In this document: in pieces, positions 24,949-37,128 of the stretch
Numbering within the stretch: position 1 is the stretch's first letter
Layout of the letters: every line of letters starts with the position of its first letter
Origin: Paraspadella gotoi
Taxonomy: Eukaryota > Chaetognatha
DNA: 64,000 bases
Direction of reading: 5' to 3'
NCBI GenBank assembly: GCA_051294375.1
Contig: CM119265.1
Span: forward strand, 24,611,605 to 24,675,604
Position numbers and translations under genes: made by a program
The notes under the pieces: model-generated
Databases searched by the model: none
The model's input: the letters and a program-made list of their open reading frames with translations, nothing else
What the model was told of the DNA's origin: nothing

Positions 24949-25995
24949 GAGCAGAGACAGCCAACATCATTGTAATTTTTTTTGTTTTTCCAACTAAATT
25001 CAATGTTATTAGTTTATGATAAATCATTTATTTATTCAATTAATTCCGTTCCACAGCGTTCTCCCTCTTCGAAGCGGGCAACGCCAACGAATTCCTCGAT
25101 CAAATGATCGCCAATGCCCGACCGGCTCTGGCCGACAACGACCCCATTTCTCTGCCCGACGCCCGCTACGGCTTCGATAAGAACGTCCTCGGCGTTCGAG
25201 TCCACGGCGAAGCCAAGGCCTTCGGCGGGTCGTTGGCCGGCATCCAGACGCTACACCGGACGGGCGATTCCGAGCTGACGCAGTCCGAAGACTTGACGCA
25301 GTTGAACATCAAGGCGCATCTGGGGATGGCGCATTTGCACGGGCACTACAAGTAAGGGGGGAGGCGGAGGGGGAAGTGGTGGTTGTGAGAGCGAGGGGGT
25401 TGGGTTCAGTGGGTGCGAGGTGAGAGACGTTTAGAGGATGTTGGGGGGAAATGGGAGTGGTGTGGCCAATCCTAAATTCGCCTCCGGTAAAGCTTGGAGA
25501 AACTCAGCTCACCCCATTGTCTTGGACAGCTAAGTAAGCGTTCACCAAGCATTAGTTCCGGGTTCAATACCCTCACGGTTAAAGTGACATGTGGTGGTCA
25601 CTCCAGGTTCAAATCCCTGAGCGCCATCTGTCGGGAGATGCCTCACACATCGGGCATCACGGTGGTCCATTTGAATTTGGATTTAATGTGTCGGGGATTT
25701 GGCGATGGTTACGCTGATGGGCTTGGCAATACAGATAGTGTTAATTGGCATGGTGTGTCTGCAATTGGGACTTTTGCAAGGAGACAGGGGTTCATGCTGG
25801 TGGTTAACGCTGAATAGGTTAATTGAATTCATAAACCTAAATGGTTGGCAACAAAATAACAAAAGATCAGAATTTACATAACGACGCCAAGTATCGCACG
25901 CGTACGACCTCTCTTTACAGTCTTGAAGAAACGAATAACCTAAGTTTTGATTTGAAAAGTCACCATTGATTTTTGAATGTGGAATGTGGATATTC

Positions 25996-26032
<37 letters not shown>

Positions 26033-26309
26033 TTAACGCGAATAGGTTAATTGAATTCATAAACCCTAAATGGCTGTGCAACAAACTAATAACAATAAGT
26101 CAGAATTTGACATAACCCCCGACCTGCCATAACCGGCCACCGCAACCTCGTCCTCACGATCCCTCTCTTTACCAGTCTTGAGAGAACAGATAACCTAAGT
26201 TTGATTGAAAAAAGTCACCAGTGTTGATTTTGTTGAATGTGGAATTCGTGGATATTCTATAGTCTCGTCTCCTCTTCTCTCTCTCTCTCTCTCTCTCATC
26301 TCTCTCTCA

Positions 26310-26343
<34 letters not shown>

Positions 26344-27185
26344 ACTAACTCTCATTCTTCTCTCCNNNNNNNNNNNNNNNNNNNNNNNNNTCTCTCTCTC
26401 CCCCCACCTCTTCCCTCTTCCCAATCAGAATGCACGCCAAGTTCATGAACATCGGACCGTCTGGATCGATCTCTGTGAAAGTCTCACTCATTTCCGTCGA
26501 GATTCACGTGAACATCGACATGTCGTCGGCGCCGCCCAAGGCCACAGTGAGTATCACTATCGCTAATAATGTTGAAATGTTATTATTTTATCGTTATCAT
26601 TCTACTATTTATTAATATCAATGATTGAATTCGTTTGCGTTATCGTCAAATCTAGTTTATTTTGGTCACGTGTGTGAAACAGACTCTTTAAGTACAAAAC
26701 AAAAACAAAACAAAACAAAACAAAACAAAAGGATGAAATTAAAAATAAATTCTTTGTCTTTCAAATTCGTCAATAAATCGATCGTCAGCGCCTCTTGAGT
26801 CTTGATTCAATTTCTCTCTTGGCCGCCATTTTTGTTCAATTTTTGCTCCCAAATGAAAAAAAAAAATTGTTACGCTTCCACGTTTACGTCGTCGTCGTCG
26901 TCTTTTTCATTTGCGGCAAAATCATCCCTTTTTTTCCTCGTCGCCATAATTATTTTCATAATCAACATCATTAACTCCATCATTAACTCCATCATTAACG
27001 TAATCGTGGACATGTAACCGTCCTTGGCTAGGATCGTCGTAATCTCGTCCATGTTTTAGTTCCCCTACTTACTTTAAGCATCCAATACTTATGCCAGTAC
27101 TGTGAGTGTATTATTTTATCACGGCCCTATTCCTTCCGTCACCTTTTCTTGGTCTTTCATCGTCGTCATCATCGTCTATTTCTCT

Positions 27186-27227
<42 letters not shown>

Positions 27228-27631
27228 GTTCGGATAAATTTCATTCTCTATTCTTTCAATTAACAATTAAATCGGGAGACGTTGACTTCGGCCGTCGAAT
27301 ACAGCTGCCCGACAGAGTGAGAGACCGACAAGCCGACGCCGCCGACGCCTCCAACCCCACCAACGCCGCCTACGCTGCCGACGCCGCTAACGATTCTGTC
27401 AATCATCGCCGTTTTATGCTAATTACCGCTACATTGTCGTCGTCGTCGTCGTCATTGTCGTCGTCGTCGCCGACATCGTTGTCTTCTTCGTTATCGATAA
27501 CCTTTTGCTTAAATTGTTCTTTTTTTATTTTTTCCTCGTTGCTTGAGGTCGCTGTCGTCCAAATTTTATCGTCGTCTTAGACAATTTGATTCCATTTTGA
27601 CGCCATCATAATTTGATATTTTTTTGTCGTT

Positions 27632-27663
<32 letters not shown>

Positions 27664-27736
27664 TGAGCTCATTGACGCCTTTTTTGCTTTTTCCTCTTTT
27701 AATTGGCTTCTGCCGTCGACTTCATCTGTAGAATGG

Positions 27737-27772
<36 letters not shown>

Positions 27773-29321
27773 ATCTCTCTCTTTCCCTCTCCCCTCCCTC
27801 TCTCTCTCTCTCCCTCTCCACCCCCTGTCTCTCTCTCACTCTCTCTCAGATGGTTGGGCTTTTCTAATTCGCTGAAACGATCTCGTTCCGTCATCCATTG
27901 AATCCGACGGAGATGTCATCTGTCCGACGAATCGCTTCCCTTTTGTTTCAAAAGCAAGCGGCATTCCTCTCCCTGCGTTGTTAAATCACCAAGCGGTATT
28001 CCTCTCCCTGCTGTTTCAATCACCAAGCGGCATTTCCTCTTCCTGCCTGTTCAATCACCAAGCGGCATTCCATCCTTGCTTGTTTAATCACAAGCGGTAT
28101 ACTCTCCCTGCCTGTTTCAATCACCAATGCGGCATTCTCTCCCTGCTTGTTTCATCACAAGCGGCATTCCTCTCCCTGCCTGTTTCAATCACCAATTCGG
28201 CATTGCTCTCCCTTCCGATCCTCTCCTGTTGTTTCAATCACCAAGGGTATTCCTCTCCCTGCTTGTTTCAATCACCAAGCGGCATTCCTCTCCCTTCTTG
28301 TTTCAATCACCAAGCGGCATTCTTCTCCCTGCTTGTTTCAATCACCAAGCTTTTCTTCTTAAAAAAATTCATCTCTTGAATCCATTCTCGTTTAAATGAA
28401 TCAAAATGTCATAAATTAACAATATTTACAATTCAGCGAAAAAGACTGATAAACTTTTGTGTCATTTGCTTTTGAACTTGATATCCTTCGTTATTTTTGA
28501 TGTACTTACGCTGTCGGGAAGAAACTTTAACAACTTTGACAACTTTAACAACTTTAACAACGCTTTTGTTGCTTCATTTACAAAAATGAAAGATTACTCT
28601 TTTTATCATGTTAGATTGAAAGAAAAAAGTTTGTTTTTTGTTTAAAGAAATAAACTTCGTTGTTTGTAAACAAAAAACAAACTTTGTTTTCTCTTTCAAT
28701 TTTTTCCTTTCACTATATCATGTTAGAAATTTTTTTTTATTTAAAATTATGTTAAGTTAAATATGTTTCACATAAATATAAAAATCACAAGGCCGTTGAT
28801 GATATGATATGATATGATATGATATGATATGATATGATATGATATGATATGATATGATATGATATAAAGGGAGAATCTATACAATCTATACAACGTTCCG
28901 CATCGTTTCATAACAGTAAATTCTGACGTTAAATTCTTTCATTGTCACTTCTCATCTTCATCCGTCATCCCCTCTGACAGTTGTCATTCGTCATCCGCCT
29001 CTGTCATTCGCTGACAATCATGCATTGTCATTTGTCATCTCCTTCTCCTTTCAGTCTCATCGTCCGCATTTCCATCAACTCAAACGTCGCCGTTTGTCCG
29101 AACCTTTTATTCTTCCTTCCTTTTTTTTTTATTATTATTATTATTTTTTTTTAAATTTTATTATCTCTGCGAAATGTTTGCTCGCCGTCAGCGTTGGAAG
29201 CGTGGGTTGAAGCAATAAATAACAGAGTTCCGCTCTTTCTCTCTCTCTCTCTCTCTCTTCTCTCTCCTCTCTTCTCTCTCTCTCTCTTCTCTCTCTCTTC
29301 TTTCTCTCCCTCTCTCTCTCT

Positions 29322-29392
<71 letters not shown>

Positions 29393-30733
29393 CTCCCCTC
29401 CACTTTCTCTTTTCTAATTTCTCTATTCCACTCTCTCTGTCTCCCTCATTCTCTTCCTCTCTCTCACGTCCTCTCTCTCTTTTCGCCAGGTCTCGAAACG
29501 GCAAGATATATTTCCTAAAAAGAAAAAACTCCATTAAAATTGTTTTATTTAGTTAAAAAACTATCGAATAATTAAGGACCTTTTCATTACTTTCGTTTAA
29601 ACTATTTAATAGTATTTATTCTATTTCTTTTCCTTTTTTTCAACATTGTAATTTGGTTGGTTTTTCTCGTTTAAATAAAACTTCAGTCTAAGATAAATCT
29701 TCTTTCTTTCTCCACTTAGCTTAGAACTTCAATTTATCTTTTTCTTCTTCTTTTCTTTTTTTTTCTTTTTTTTTTCTTCTTCATCTTTCTCTCCATCTCG
29801 ATTCCATTATTTCTGCTACCTTTCTTCACTTAGACTTTTCATTTCATTTTTCCCTATTGTCTTCTCATTTTTTTTCTCTTCATTTTTAGGAAACGAAATA
29901 TTCTTTCTTTTTTTTTTTCAAACCAAAAAATTTTTTTTAATTCATCAAAAAGTTATCTTTGACGTCTCTCGCGTTTTGAAAAATAAAAGTAAATTGGATA
30001 AAATGTTCAATTCTTTATCTATGCAGATTTTTTTTTCATATATTTAAATTAAAATTCATAAAAATATCGTCACTGTATAAAATAAATATATAAATATATA
30101 AATGAATGGATAATTTTTATATTGGTTGTACCAATTTCATAAAATTCAGCTCCTTGTATTTTGATGCTAGTGCGGAGTACAATAAGTATTCCCCGATCTA
30201 ATACTTAAGGGAGTGGTCTTTTCATACAATTGAAACATTCTTTGAAATATTTTCCACTTCATTGATAGGGAAGCCAGGTAATCTGGGAGTGAATAAACGA
30301 GACTGTGAGAGAGTCTTGATTGAAAGCTTGCAGGGACCTGCTATGTCATTATCTTGTAAGAGTGATGGAGGCCTTAAACCACCAAAGCCTGTCCAAAGTC
30401 AGGGGCAAGATAGCTTATTTATTAAATGAATGGATAATTTTTATATTGGTTGTACCAATTTCATAAATATAAATAAAACTATCAATATTTATTGAAACCA
30501 AGCTAAAAAGGCCCCCTCTCATCCCATTGACCCAGTTGGAACATTTCGACATCACCTACATCGGAAAGATCGACATCTCCTTCGACGGTCTCGGACCCTT
30601 GGACTGGATCATCAATCCCCTGGGCAATTTGATCGTCAACAAAGTCAAGCACAAGATTGCGGATGCGGTGGAGGGGCCTTTGAAGAAGTTGATCGCCTCC
30701 AAGCTGGCCACAGGGAACATTCCAATAGGATAA
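23901..30733 (+). CDS. Gene D: secreted two-domain TULIP protein, 418 aa
   Basis: Five exons with consistent phases: 23901-24300, 24559-24804, 25057-25351, 26429-26546, 30536-30733; 1257 nt in total, 418 residues plus stop. Residues 1-20 are a signal peptide (MHLLNVSLSLLLIVSLSVDA). Domain 1 (about 21-215) is JHBP/takeout-like, with FDVRGVKVDAAGGVEI and LNGTLLGLPVKGAGSADL; NGT at 107-109 is a sequon. Domain 2 (about 216-418) is group-7-like: FLDQMIANARPAL, VHGEAKAFGGSLAGIQTLHR, AKFMNIGPSGSISV, GLGPLDWIINPLGNLIVN, ending NIPIG. The last intron (26547-30535) is 3989 bp and stuffed with repeats, whereas the same intron in gene E is 219 bp. A 183-N gap lies 24 bases upstream of the start, so the promoter is unseen, and a 10-N gap sits in intron 1. 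Predicted extracellular lipid or hydrophobe carrier; ligand unknown. Confidence 0.9.
24304..24418. repeat. (TAATG)n microsatellite in intron 1 of gene D
   Basis: Imperfect 5-bp units starting right after the donor site, with a 10-N gap at 24389-24398. Confidence 0.9.
24856..24945. repeat. (GA)n tract in intron 2 of gene D
   Basis: About 90 bp, filling much of the 252-bp intron. Confidence 0.95.
25470..25805 (+). repeat. Candidate tRNA-derived SINE with two B-box motifs, in intron 3 of gene D
   Basis: Two exact matches to the RNA polymerase III B-box consensus GGTTCRANNCC occur 45 bases apart: 25561-25571 and 25606-25616. No convincing A box or tRNA cloverleaf was found, and the body (25640-25800) is GT-rich and unlike the genes around it. 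SINE is the best guess; a chance pair of motifs remains possible. Confidence 0.4.
25806..26275 (+). repeat. Direct duplication of about 225 bp in intron 3 of gene D
   Basis: 25806-26030 and 26031-26275 carry the same text: AATAGGTTAATTGAATTCAT, ATAACCTAAGTTT, GTGGATATTCTA, each followed by a CT tract. Copies differ mainly by one- or two-base indels. A 25-N gap follows at 26366. Confidence 0.8.
26276..26400. repeat. (CT)n tract with 25-N gap before exon 4 of gene D
   Basis: Gap at 26366-26390. The tract forms the pyrimidine stretch upstream of the acceptor at 26427-26428. Confidence 0.9.
27943..28351 (+). repeat. 35-bp minisatellite, about 12 copies
   Basis: Unit of about 35 bp containing TTTCAATCACCAAGCGGCAT then TCCTCTCCCTGCCTG. 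Copies differ by small indels. Lies in the long last intron of gene D. Confidence 0.9.
28605..28727. repeat. Foldback: inverted repeat with flanking direct repeats
   Basis: Arms 28615-28648 and about 28668-28700 are near-perfect reverse complements (ATTGAAAG ... GTTTGTTTTTTGTTT against AAACAAAAAACAAAC ... CTTTCAAT) with a loop of about 20-27 nt. ATCATGTTAGA occurs just before the left arm (28605-28615) and again at 28717-28727. Confidence 0.7.
28798..28866. repeat. (GATAT)n microsatellite
   Basis: About 13 perfect 5-bp units, in the last intron of gene D. Confidence 0.95.
29237..29405. repeat. (CT)n tract in the last intron of gene D
   Basis: About 170 bp with CTTCT and CCT interruptions; another at 27737-27850. 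Confidence 0.95.
30103..30468 (+). repeat. Dispersed repeat family R, copy 3, in the last intron of gene D
   Basis: Best preserved copy, about 366 bp. Starts and ends with the same block of about 40 bases (TGAATGGATAATTTTTATAT ... TGTACCAATTTCATAA), so it looks like a unit with short terminal direct repeats, or one and a bit monomers of a tandem repeat. It ends 67 bases before the final exon of gene D. Confidence 0.85.
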
Positions 30734-31339
30734 TCATTCGGAAGTGAAATTTTTCATGATCTGATAGGATATAATCATTTTGTGACATCTTTGTTATGAT
30801 CTGATGAAAAAATAGTACAATAATATTTAAAAAAATTGTTTATAAAATTAGTTGGTTTTTCCTTTTGTAGAACTAGCGATATAAGTTACAATCTTGAACA
30901 TAACTAGTTTCTTGTGAAGAGCGTGTTATACTAACTTTAGTGCTAAAATTAATAAGCGTTGTCATTAGGATAATCTCCGTGTATTCGATTTAGTTTAGCT
31001 AAAAAGTAAGTGGCTTGATAAGAAGAGTATTAGTAACTAAGTAAGTTTAAGCTATAATTGTTTACTAGGTTTAAGTATTAAAAAGTATTATAAAGTAGGT
31101 ACAGACGTTCAAACTTTATTCCAGTAAATGATCATATAATTTTCTGAAAGGATTTGGAAAATGAAACCATTGTTATTGCCTCCATTAAAGTGCTGATAAC
31201 GCATTGCTACGTCATCCGCCGACAACTTTGACGCAAAAATGTCAAATCACAAAATCTCAAGTGCTTATTTAAAGTTTTTTTATCCGAAGCAAAAACAGGT
31301 GAGAATTTCCCAACAAAGAACGAATCACCTGTTTTTTTC

Positions 31340-31466
<127 letters not shown>

Positions 31467-31530
31467 AAAAGGCCCCGTCATTTGACTCTCTCTCTGTCTC
31501 AATCTTTCACATTTCCCAAACACCGCGACC

Positions 31531-34196
31531 ATGCGTCCCTTCCACCTTTTCTTCCTCTTCCTCCTCTTCGCCTTTTCCTCCACCGGCGACGCCGCCACCA
31601 AGGCTGCCGTCCGCTCGGCGCTGCATCGTCTCAAATCCGACGCCGCGGCGCTGGCCGACCCGGCGTCGCTTCCCGATTTTAGGCGCCGCTTCGTCAAGCC
31701 GCGCGCGGCGCTGGATTTCTCCATGGCCGGCGCCGCGGCGTCGGGATTACGACGCTTCGACGTCCGCGGCGTCAAAGTGGGCGTGGACGGCGCCGTCGAG
31801 ATCAAAGCGGCGTTTCCCATGATCGCTCTCTCGGCGGAGTTTCAGATCAACGGGACGTTCCATGGGTTGCCGATCAATGGAAGCGGAAGCACGGACGTCA
31901 ATTTGATGGATGTCGTTGCTTTGACGACGGGTGAGGGTTGTTGTTGTTGTTGTCGTTGTTTTTGATTACGTATATATATTGTGGCATTTTGAACTATCAT
32001 TAATTTGTGAATTTTTTTTCATATCGTGACAATATTTGCTGATTTAACATAAATTTATACGTGAAACATCAGCCCCAATTAATCGTCTTCTCGAGTTTAC
32101 ATACAATTTTCAATTAAATTAAATTAAATTAAATTAAATTAAATTAAATTAAATTAAATTAAATTAAATTAAATTATATTGTAAGAGTGATGGAGGCCTT
32201 AAACCACCAAAGCCTGTCCAAAGTCAGGGGCAAGGTAGCGTATTTAATAAATGAATGGATAATTTTTATATTGGTTGTACCAATTTCATTAAATTAAATT
32301 AAATTAAATTCTACATATAAAATTAAAAATCTAAACCCAACCTAAACATTCACCCACAACCAAGGCGTGGTCACCGACGACTCGACCACATTGACCACGA
32401 CGATGACCCACAGTTCCAGTCAACTTCTGCTGGCCTGGTTCCCCGGGCATCACCGCGCCATCCACAAGGTGCTGCAGAAGATCTCGGAACGAGTCTTCGA
32501 ACGATACCGGCCCAATCTGGAGAACGTCTTCAACGAGGCCGTCGAGGAAGAGCTGAGGAGAGGAGGCGATGAGAGTCAAGAAGAGAGAGACGGACCCGCG
32601 GAGGTTCCCGCCGGTAATATTATCATTGTTGTTTTAATACCGAATTTGAAATACTGCATCTGAATTCATACCTACGTATTTATTTGTATAAACCATGCCC
32701 TTTGCCGAATTGCTCATGATAGGAGCCTTCCACCAAAAAAAAATGACAATTTAGCAAAATATAGCGAAATTTGATAGAAGACAGTCATTAAAAAATGTAA
32801 TAATTGTATTCTTAAATATCATAACCATCACAATAATCATCTAATAACTTTTTCCCCCTCTCCACCGCCCAAAACTCCTTCAGGCTTTGCCCTCTTCCAA
32901 TCGGGCAACGCCAACGGATTCCTCGACAACATGCTCACCAATGCCCGACCGACTCTGGCCAAGCACGACCCGCTCGATCTTCCAGAAGCGGGTTTTGAGT
33001 TCAAGAAATCCATCTTTGGGATTCCCATCGTCGCCGCTGTTAAGATTTACGACGGGTTCGTTGGGTTGAGCTTTTTTTTTAATGACAAATGTCGTTGTCA
33101 TTAAATCGTTGCCAATTTTTGTCGGAATTTGTGTGGGTTTTTTTGGCGTTAGTGATTTACTTTCCGCCGCCGTCTCTCTGTTGCCGCCATCCTGAGCGTC
33201 TTTGACCGGCGCCATCGTCTCCTCTGCGCCTTTTATACTTGATTCCGAACTCATTTTTGTTGCAGAGTTGGCCCAAGTTAGTCGTCAACGAGGCAGTTGA
33301 TTCTCTGGAACGCTGTTCGAAACAGTCCTTGACTCGTTTATCAATTGTTTTAATTTTTATTTTTTTAAAGAAAATTATTTCGCTTATTGCTGGCCGGTCA
33401 AAGCTCTGAAGATTTTTATTAATTAAATGAAACAACTTCAAATGAACCATATTAAAAAAAATTAATTATAATTTTCCCAGGTACCTCCGAGGAATTCAGA
33501 CTCTTCACAGGACTGGCGACGCGCAAATGAGTCAACCAGTACCGACGAATATGAAGATCTCAGCTCACTTGGGATTGGCCAAGATGGAAGGACATTACAG
33601 GTCAGTTCCGAGGGTGAGTTCCTTCTCTACATCACATCTTCTTCCTCATTTTCCCCATCAGAATGCGGACCCACGTGATGAACATTGGTCCGGCGGTCGA
33701 AGTCTCCCTCCACGTGGCCGGAGTCTCCGTCGAGATGCACGTCACTGTGGACTTTTCTAAGGGAAAACCTGAGACCACTGTGAGTGGAATTGATGCGGGG
33801 ATTCGTCGATCGATCAATCAATCGAATCTTTAATTCATCGATGGATCATATTGATCCTTAAATTGATAAAATAATCTTTTAATAATTTTATAGATCAACG
33901 ATTAAAGTTTCAATATTTTGTTTGTTTTGTAAATATTATTATAAACGATGTCCGATCTAAAACTCGTGTCCAACGACAAACCTCCTTTCCTCCAACAGCT
34001 GGACAACTTCAAGATCGACCACATCGGCAAAGTCGACGTCGACTTCCACGGCCTCGGACCCTTGGACTGGATCATCAACCCGGCTGGGAGTCTCGTCGCC
34101 AATCTGGTCAAGGATCATCTGGCCAAGTTGATCGAGGGGCCTTTGAAGAACATCATCGCCGACAAGTTGAAGAGCGGAGTCATTCCCATCGGATAA
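31531..34196 (+). CDS. Gene E: secreted two-domain TULIP protein, 418 aa
   Basis: Six exons, all GT-AG with matching phases: 31531-31930, 32365-32613, 32884-33055, 33481-33600, 33662-33779, 33999-34196; 1257 nt, 418 residues, the same length as gene D. Signal peptide 1-21 (MRPFHLFFLFLLFAFSSTGDA). Domain 1 is JHBP-like, with FDVRGVKVGVDGAVEI and INGTFHGLPINGSGSTDV; sequons at 107-109 and 116-118, the first shared with D. Domain 2 is group-7-like, with FLDNMLTNARPTLAK, LRGIQTLHRTG, MNIGPAVEVSL, GLGPLDWIINPAGSLVAN, and ends VIPIG. Exon 1 (400 nt) and the last two exons (118 and 198 nt) match gene D exactly in length. It has one intron D lacks (33056-33480), and its smallest intron is 61 bp. A long CT tract ends about 65 bases before the ATG. 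An AATAAA overlaps the stop codon (34196-34201). Most likely a recent tandem duplicate of D; ligand unknown. Confidence 0.92.
32112..32176. repeat. (AAATT)n microsatellite
   Basis: About 13 units, resuming at 32287-32308 after repeat R copy 4, in intron 1 of gene E. Confidence 0.95.
32179..32289 (+). repeat. Dispersed repeat family R, copy 4, inside an AAATT microsatellite in intron 1 of gene E
   Basis: Only the 3' 110 bases are present, from TTGTAAGAGTGATGGAGG to TGTACCAATTTCATT, with AAATT repeats on both sides. The 3' end is shared with other copies and the 5' end is cut short. Confidence 0.85.
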
Positions 34197-34410
34197 ATAA
34201 ATGGGATCGACTTTTAAATCGGCGCTGATTTTTTTTCTAATCAAAATTTGTATTATTTTTAGTTCAGGAATTTTAATTTGTTTTTTCAAAATTGTATTTA
34301 ACGTCCTTAATTATATGGGTTTCTACTAATGGTGTTCATCATATTATAACGATATTTAAAGTGTTATGGTCGACGTATTTTGTTTGAGTGTTCGGTCAAA
34401 ATGAAAATTG

Positions 34411-34458
34411 AAATGGAAATGAAAAAGAAAATGAAAAAGAAAATGAAAAAGAAAATGA
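34411..34458. repeat. 12-bp repeat (GAAAAAGAAAAT)n
   Basis: About four units about 220 bases after the gene E stop. A small open frame crosses it (MKKK repeats), but nothing supports it as a gene. Confidence 0.85.
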
Positions 34459-35221
34459 ATCAATATCGATTGATCAACTCAATCAAAGGAATTTCGACGA
34501 AGATTTCCCGCCTCTTTCTCCCTCGATCCTTCAACGCGGTCGACGACGAAATCGTGCATCCGCAAACCCCTCTGCCTCTGCCTCTGCCTCTGCCTCAAAA
34601 CCGCCTTCCCTAAATCGAAAAGCAACCGTTACACAATACACACTACACAGTGCCAACTCGCGTACAGCCGCCCAGAGCAGTTAAATTTCCCCTACCGCAA
34701 ACTTTAATTCCGCCAGAAGATGATATTGTTCCGTAGCGTTATTTTTCCTTTCGTAAATTTTTATTTTATTTCCTTCAATTGTCAGTTTTAATGTATTATC
34801 ATTTTACATTGAGTCTTGGGCGGAGCGTTGGAGGGAGCGTACATGGTCGAGGTATTTTGTTTGAGGTGTTTAACCTTTTTCACAGAGTTATTGGATGTCG
34901 CTTTCGTCGTTTATAGTTAACCTTCTCACTGCTCGTTTGTTATTTGGTTCACTCTCCGTTTTCTCTCGATTACAAATAAAATCACTCTATCCGAAATTTT
35001 ATCAACGTTGTTTCTTGCCTTAGTGTCAGATATTAGCGAAACGAACGTTTAATCTAATGATATTTAGTTCCCATTATATCTATCAATGACTGACTTTACA
35101 CGTTGATTCGTGAATGAACGAAACTGATCCAATCACTTAACTCATTTCAGACTTTCATTAATTTTCTTTCGCTCTAAATTCACTCTTTCGCTTTAAATTT
35201 TAACTCTCTTTTTTCTTTATT

Positions 35222-35300
35222 ACCGACAAAACGACCGACAAAACGACCGACAAAACGACCGACAAAACGACCGACAAAACGACCGACAAAACGACCGCCG
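35222..35300. repeat. 12-bp minisatellite (CGACAAAACGAC)n
   Basis: About six perfect units followed by two decayed ones. Confidence 0.9.
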
Positions 35301-35839
35301 AAACGAGCGACGTAACGACGGACGGCGCGTCATATTTTCCCCGACTGGTCACTCGTCCGCCATTAGGAGTGATGGCCGACATAATTCATCGACGAAAAGA
35401 GAATTAATTCACTCACCTGAATTAGATCCCATAAAATTGGGAGGCGATGAATATGAAAGATAAAAAGGGGAGAAAAAGAGGGAAAATTTAAAAAAAATTA
35501 GTATTCGGATTAATTATAGAAATGTTTTGCCTAATAATTTTCTCTTATTTTTTATCTATCTATGTGACTATCACAAAGTCATCGGCATCAGAAACTGCAA
35601 TGGAAAACAAAGAAGTTAAAAAGAAAGAAAAACAAAAAAGTTAAAAAGAAAGAAAAACAAATTCTATTCTTCGCACGATTTTTTCCGAAAGTATCCTTTT
35701 TTTTCTATGAATTTAAATGACAAAGTAATTTCGTTTTTTTTTACTCCGAATCCAAAGAAAAACATGAAAATTTGGAAAAGCGCGTCCCTGTTTTTGAAGG
35801 AAATTTGGAAGAAAATTTAAGCTTCTAAGTTTAAGCCAG

Positions 35840-35840
35840 A

Positions 35841-35927
<87 letters not shown>

Positions 35928-36540
35928 ATTGACATTCCTCGGCTGGCTCCTTGTATCCGCTAGATAGGTTGTTTCTTCCAAAGTTGTCAATGTCAACTTT
36001 CGCCGCCAAGAAAAAGCGGTTTTTTTTTTTGTCGAGATGCCTCTTATTTTAAACATGATAAGTCTACACATACAGTGTATAAACTTAAACCTGTACTCGA
36101 GGGAAAACTCCCCACTTGAACATGAATGTTATTTACCGTATAATTTTTCTCCCATACCCCTGTACTCACGTATTCTTGGACACAAACGAGATGAAAATCG
36201 GTTTTACTACAATATTTAAATGATATTTACGCGAGTGACGCTGAAAACGAGATTCTTCGTCGTTTCAACAGAAACTTATAATTTCCCCCCCCCCTCGAAA
36301 CAAAAATGTTTCCCTGGAAAAACGAAATGGCATCGAGGAATAAAAAAAACCTGTGAATTCACGTGAGGTTCACTTTCGCTTTCAAAAGGACGAACTGGAT
36401 TTTCGACGCGAATAAAAACGAGGAGCGATAAAAAATAAAGCGACCCATCAAGCTCAAACGCTACATAAAAATGAAACGCTTCATAAAAATTCCTCTCTAT
36501 ATATTTCCCGTTTATCTCTCTCTCTCTCTCTCTCTCTCAG

Positions 36541-36583
<43 letters not shown>

Positions 36584-36682
36584 CTCACCTTTCGCTCCTT
36601 TCCTCGCCCGTCGGAGAATACTTAATCTTCTTCTTTGACGAGTCGCTCTCGGACTTTATTTCTCTCACTCTCTATCGCTATC

Positions 36683-36713
<31 letters not shown>

Positions 36714-36812
36714 CTCTCTCTCTCTCTTTCTTTCTTTCTCTCTCTCTCTGTCATCGCTCTCCCTCCCAACTCTTTCCCTCTTTCATTCCCCTCACAATTC
36801 CCCCTTGTTAAC

Positions 36813-36878
<66 letters not shown>

Positions 36879-36890
36879 TCTCTTCCCACC
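35840..36890. repeat. Cluster of (CT)n tracts
   Basis: CT tracts at 35840-35928, 36515-36587, 36678-36750 and 36814-36890, with unique AT-rich sequence between. No gene seen. Confidence 0.9.
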
Positions 36891-37128
36891 TCTTTAAAAT
36901 TCTTCGCTCGAATTCCTGTCTGTTTTGGTCATCTTCTCTTTTTTTTTTTGGTTCTCAAGGTGGTAAAAAACCCAGTTTCTCTTTCCTTTCCTATATTTTT
37001 CTCTATTTTTCCTCTTTTAATCCGAGTTAAAATGTCTGAACACTTTATGAAATTTATTGATGCATCATTTTATCGGCCTTTTATTTGTCTTCTAAGTTCT
37101 AATTCTCTATCCCTTCATTTTTAGTTGC

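Noticed and set aside
25540-25620. Functional tRNA gene
   Set aside because: B-box matches only; no cloverleaf or acceptor stem could be drawn.
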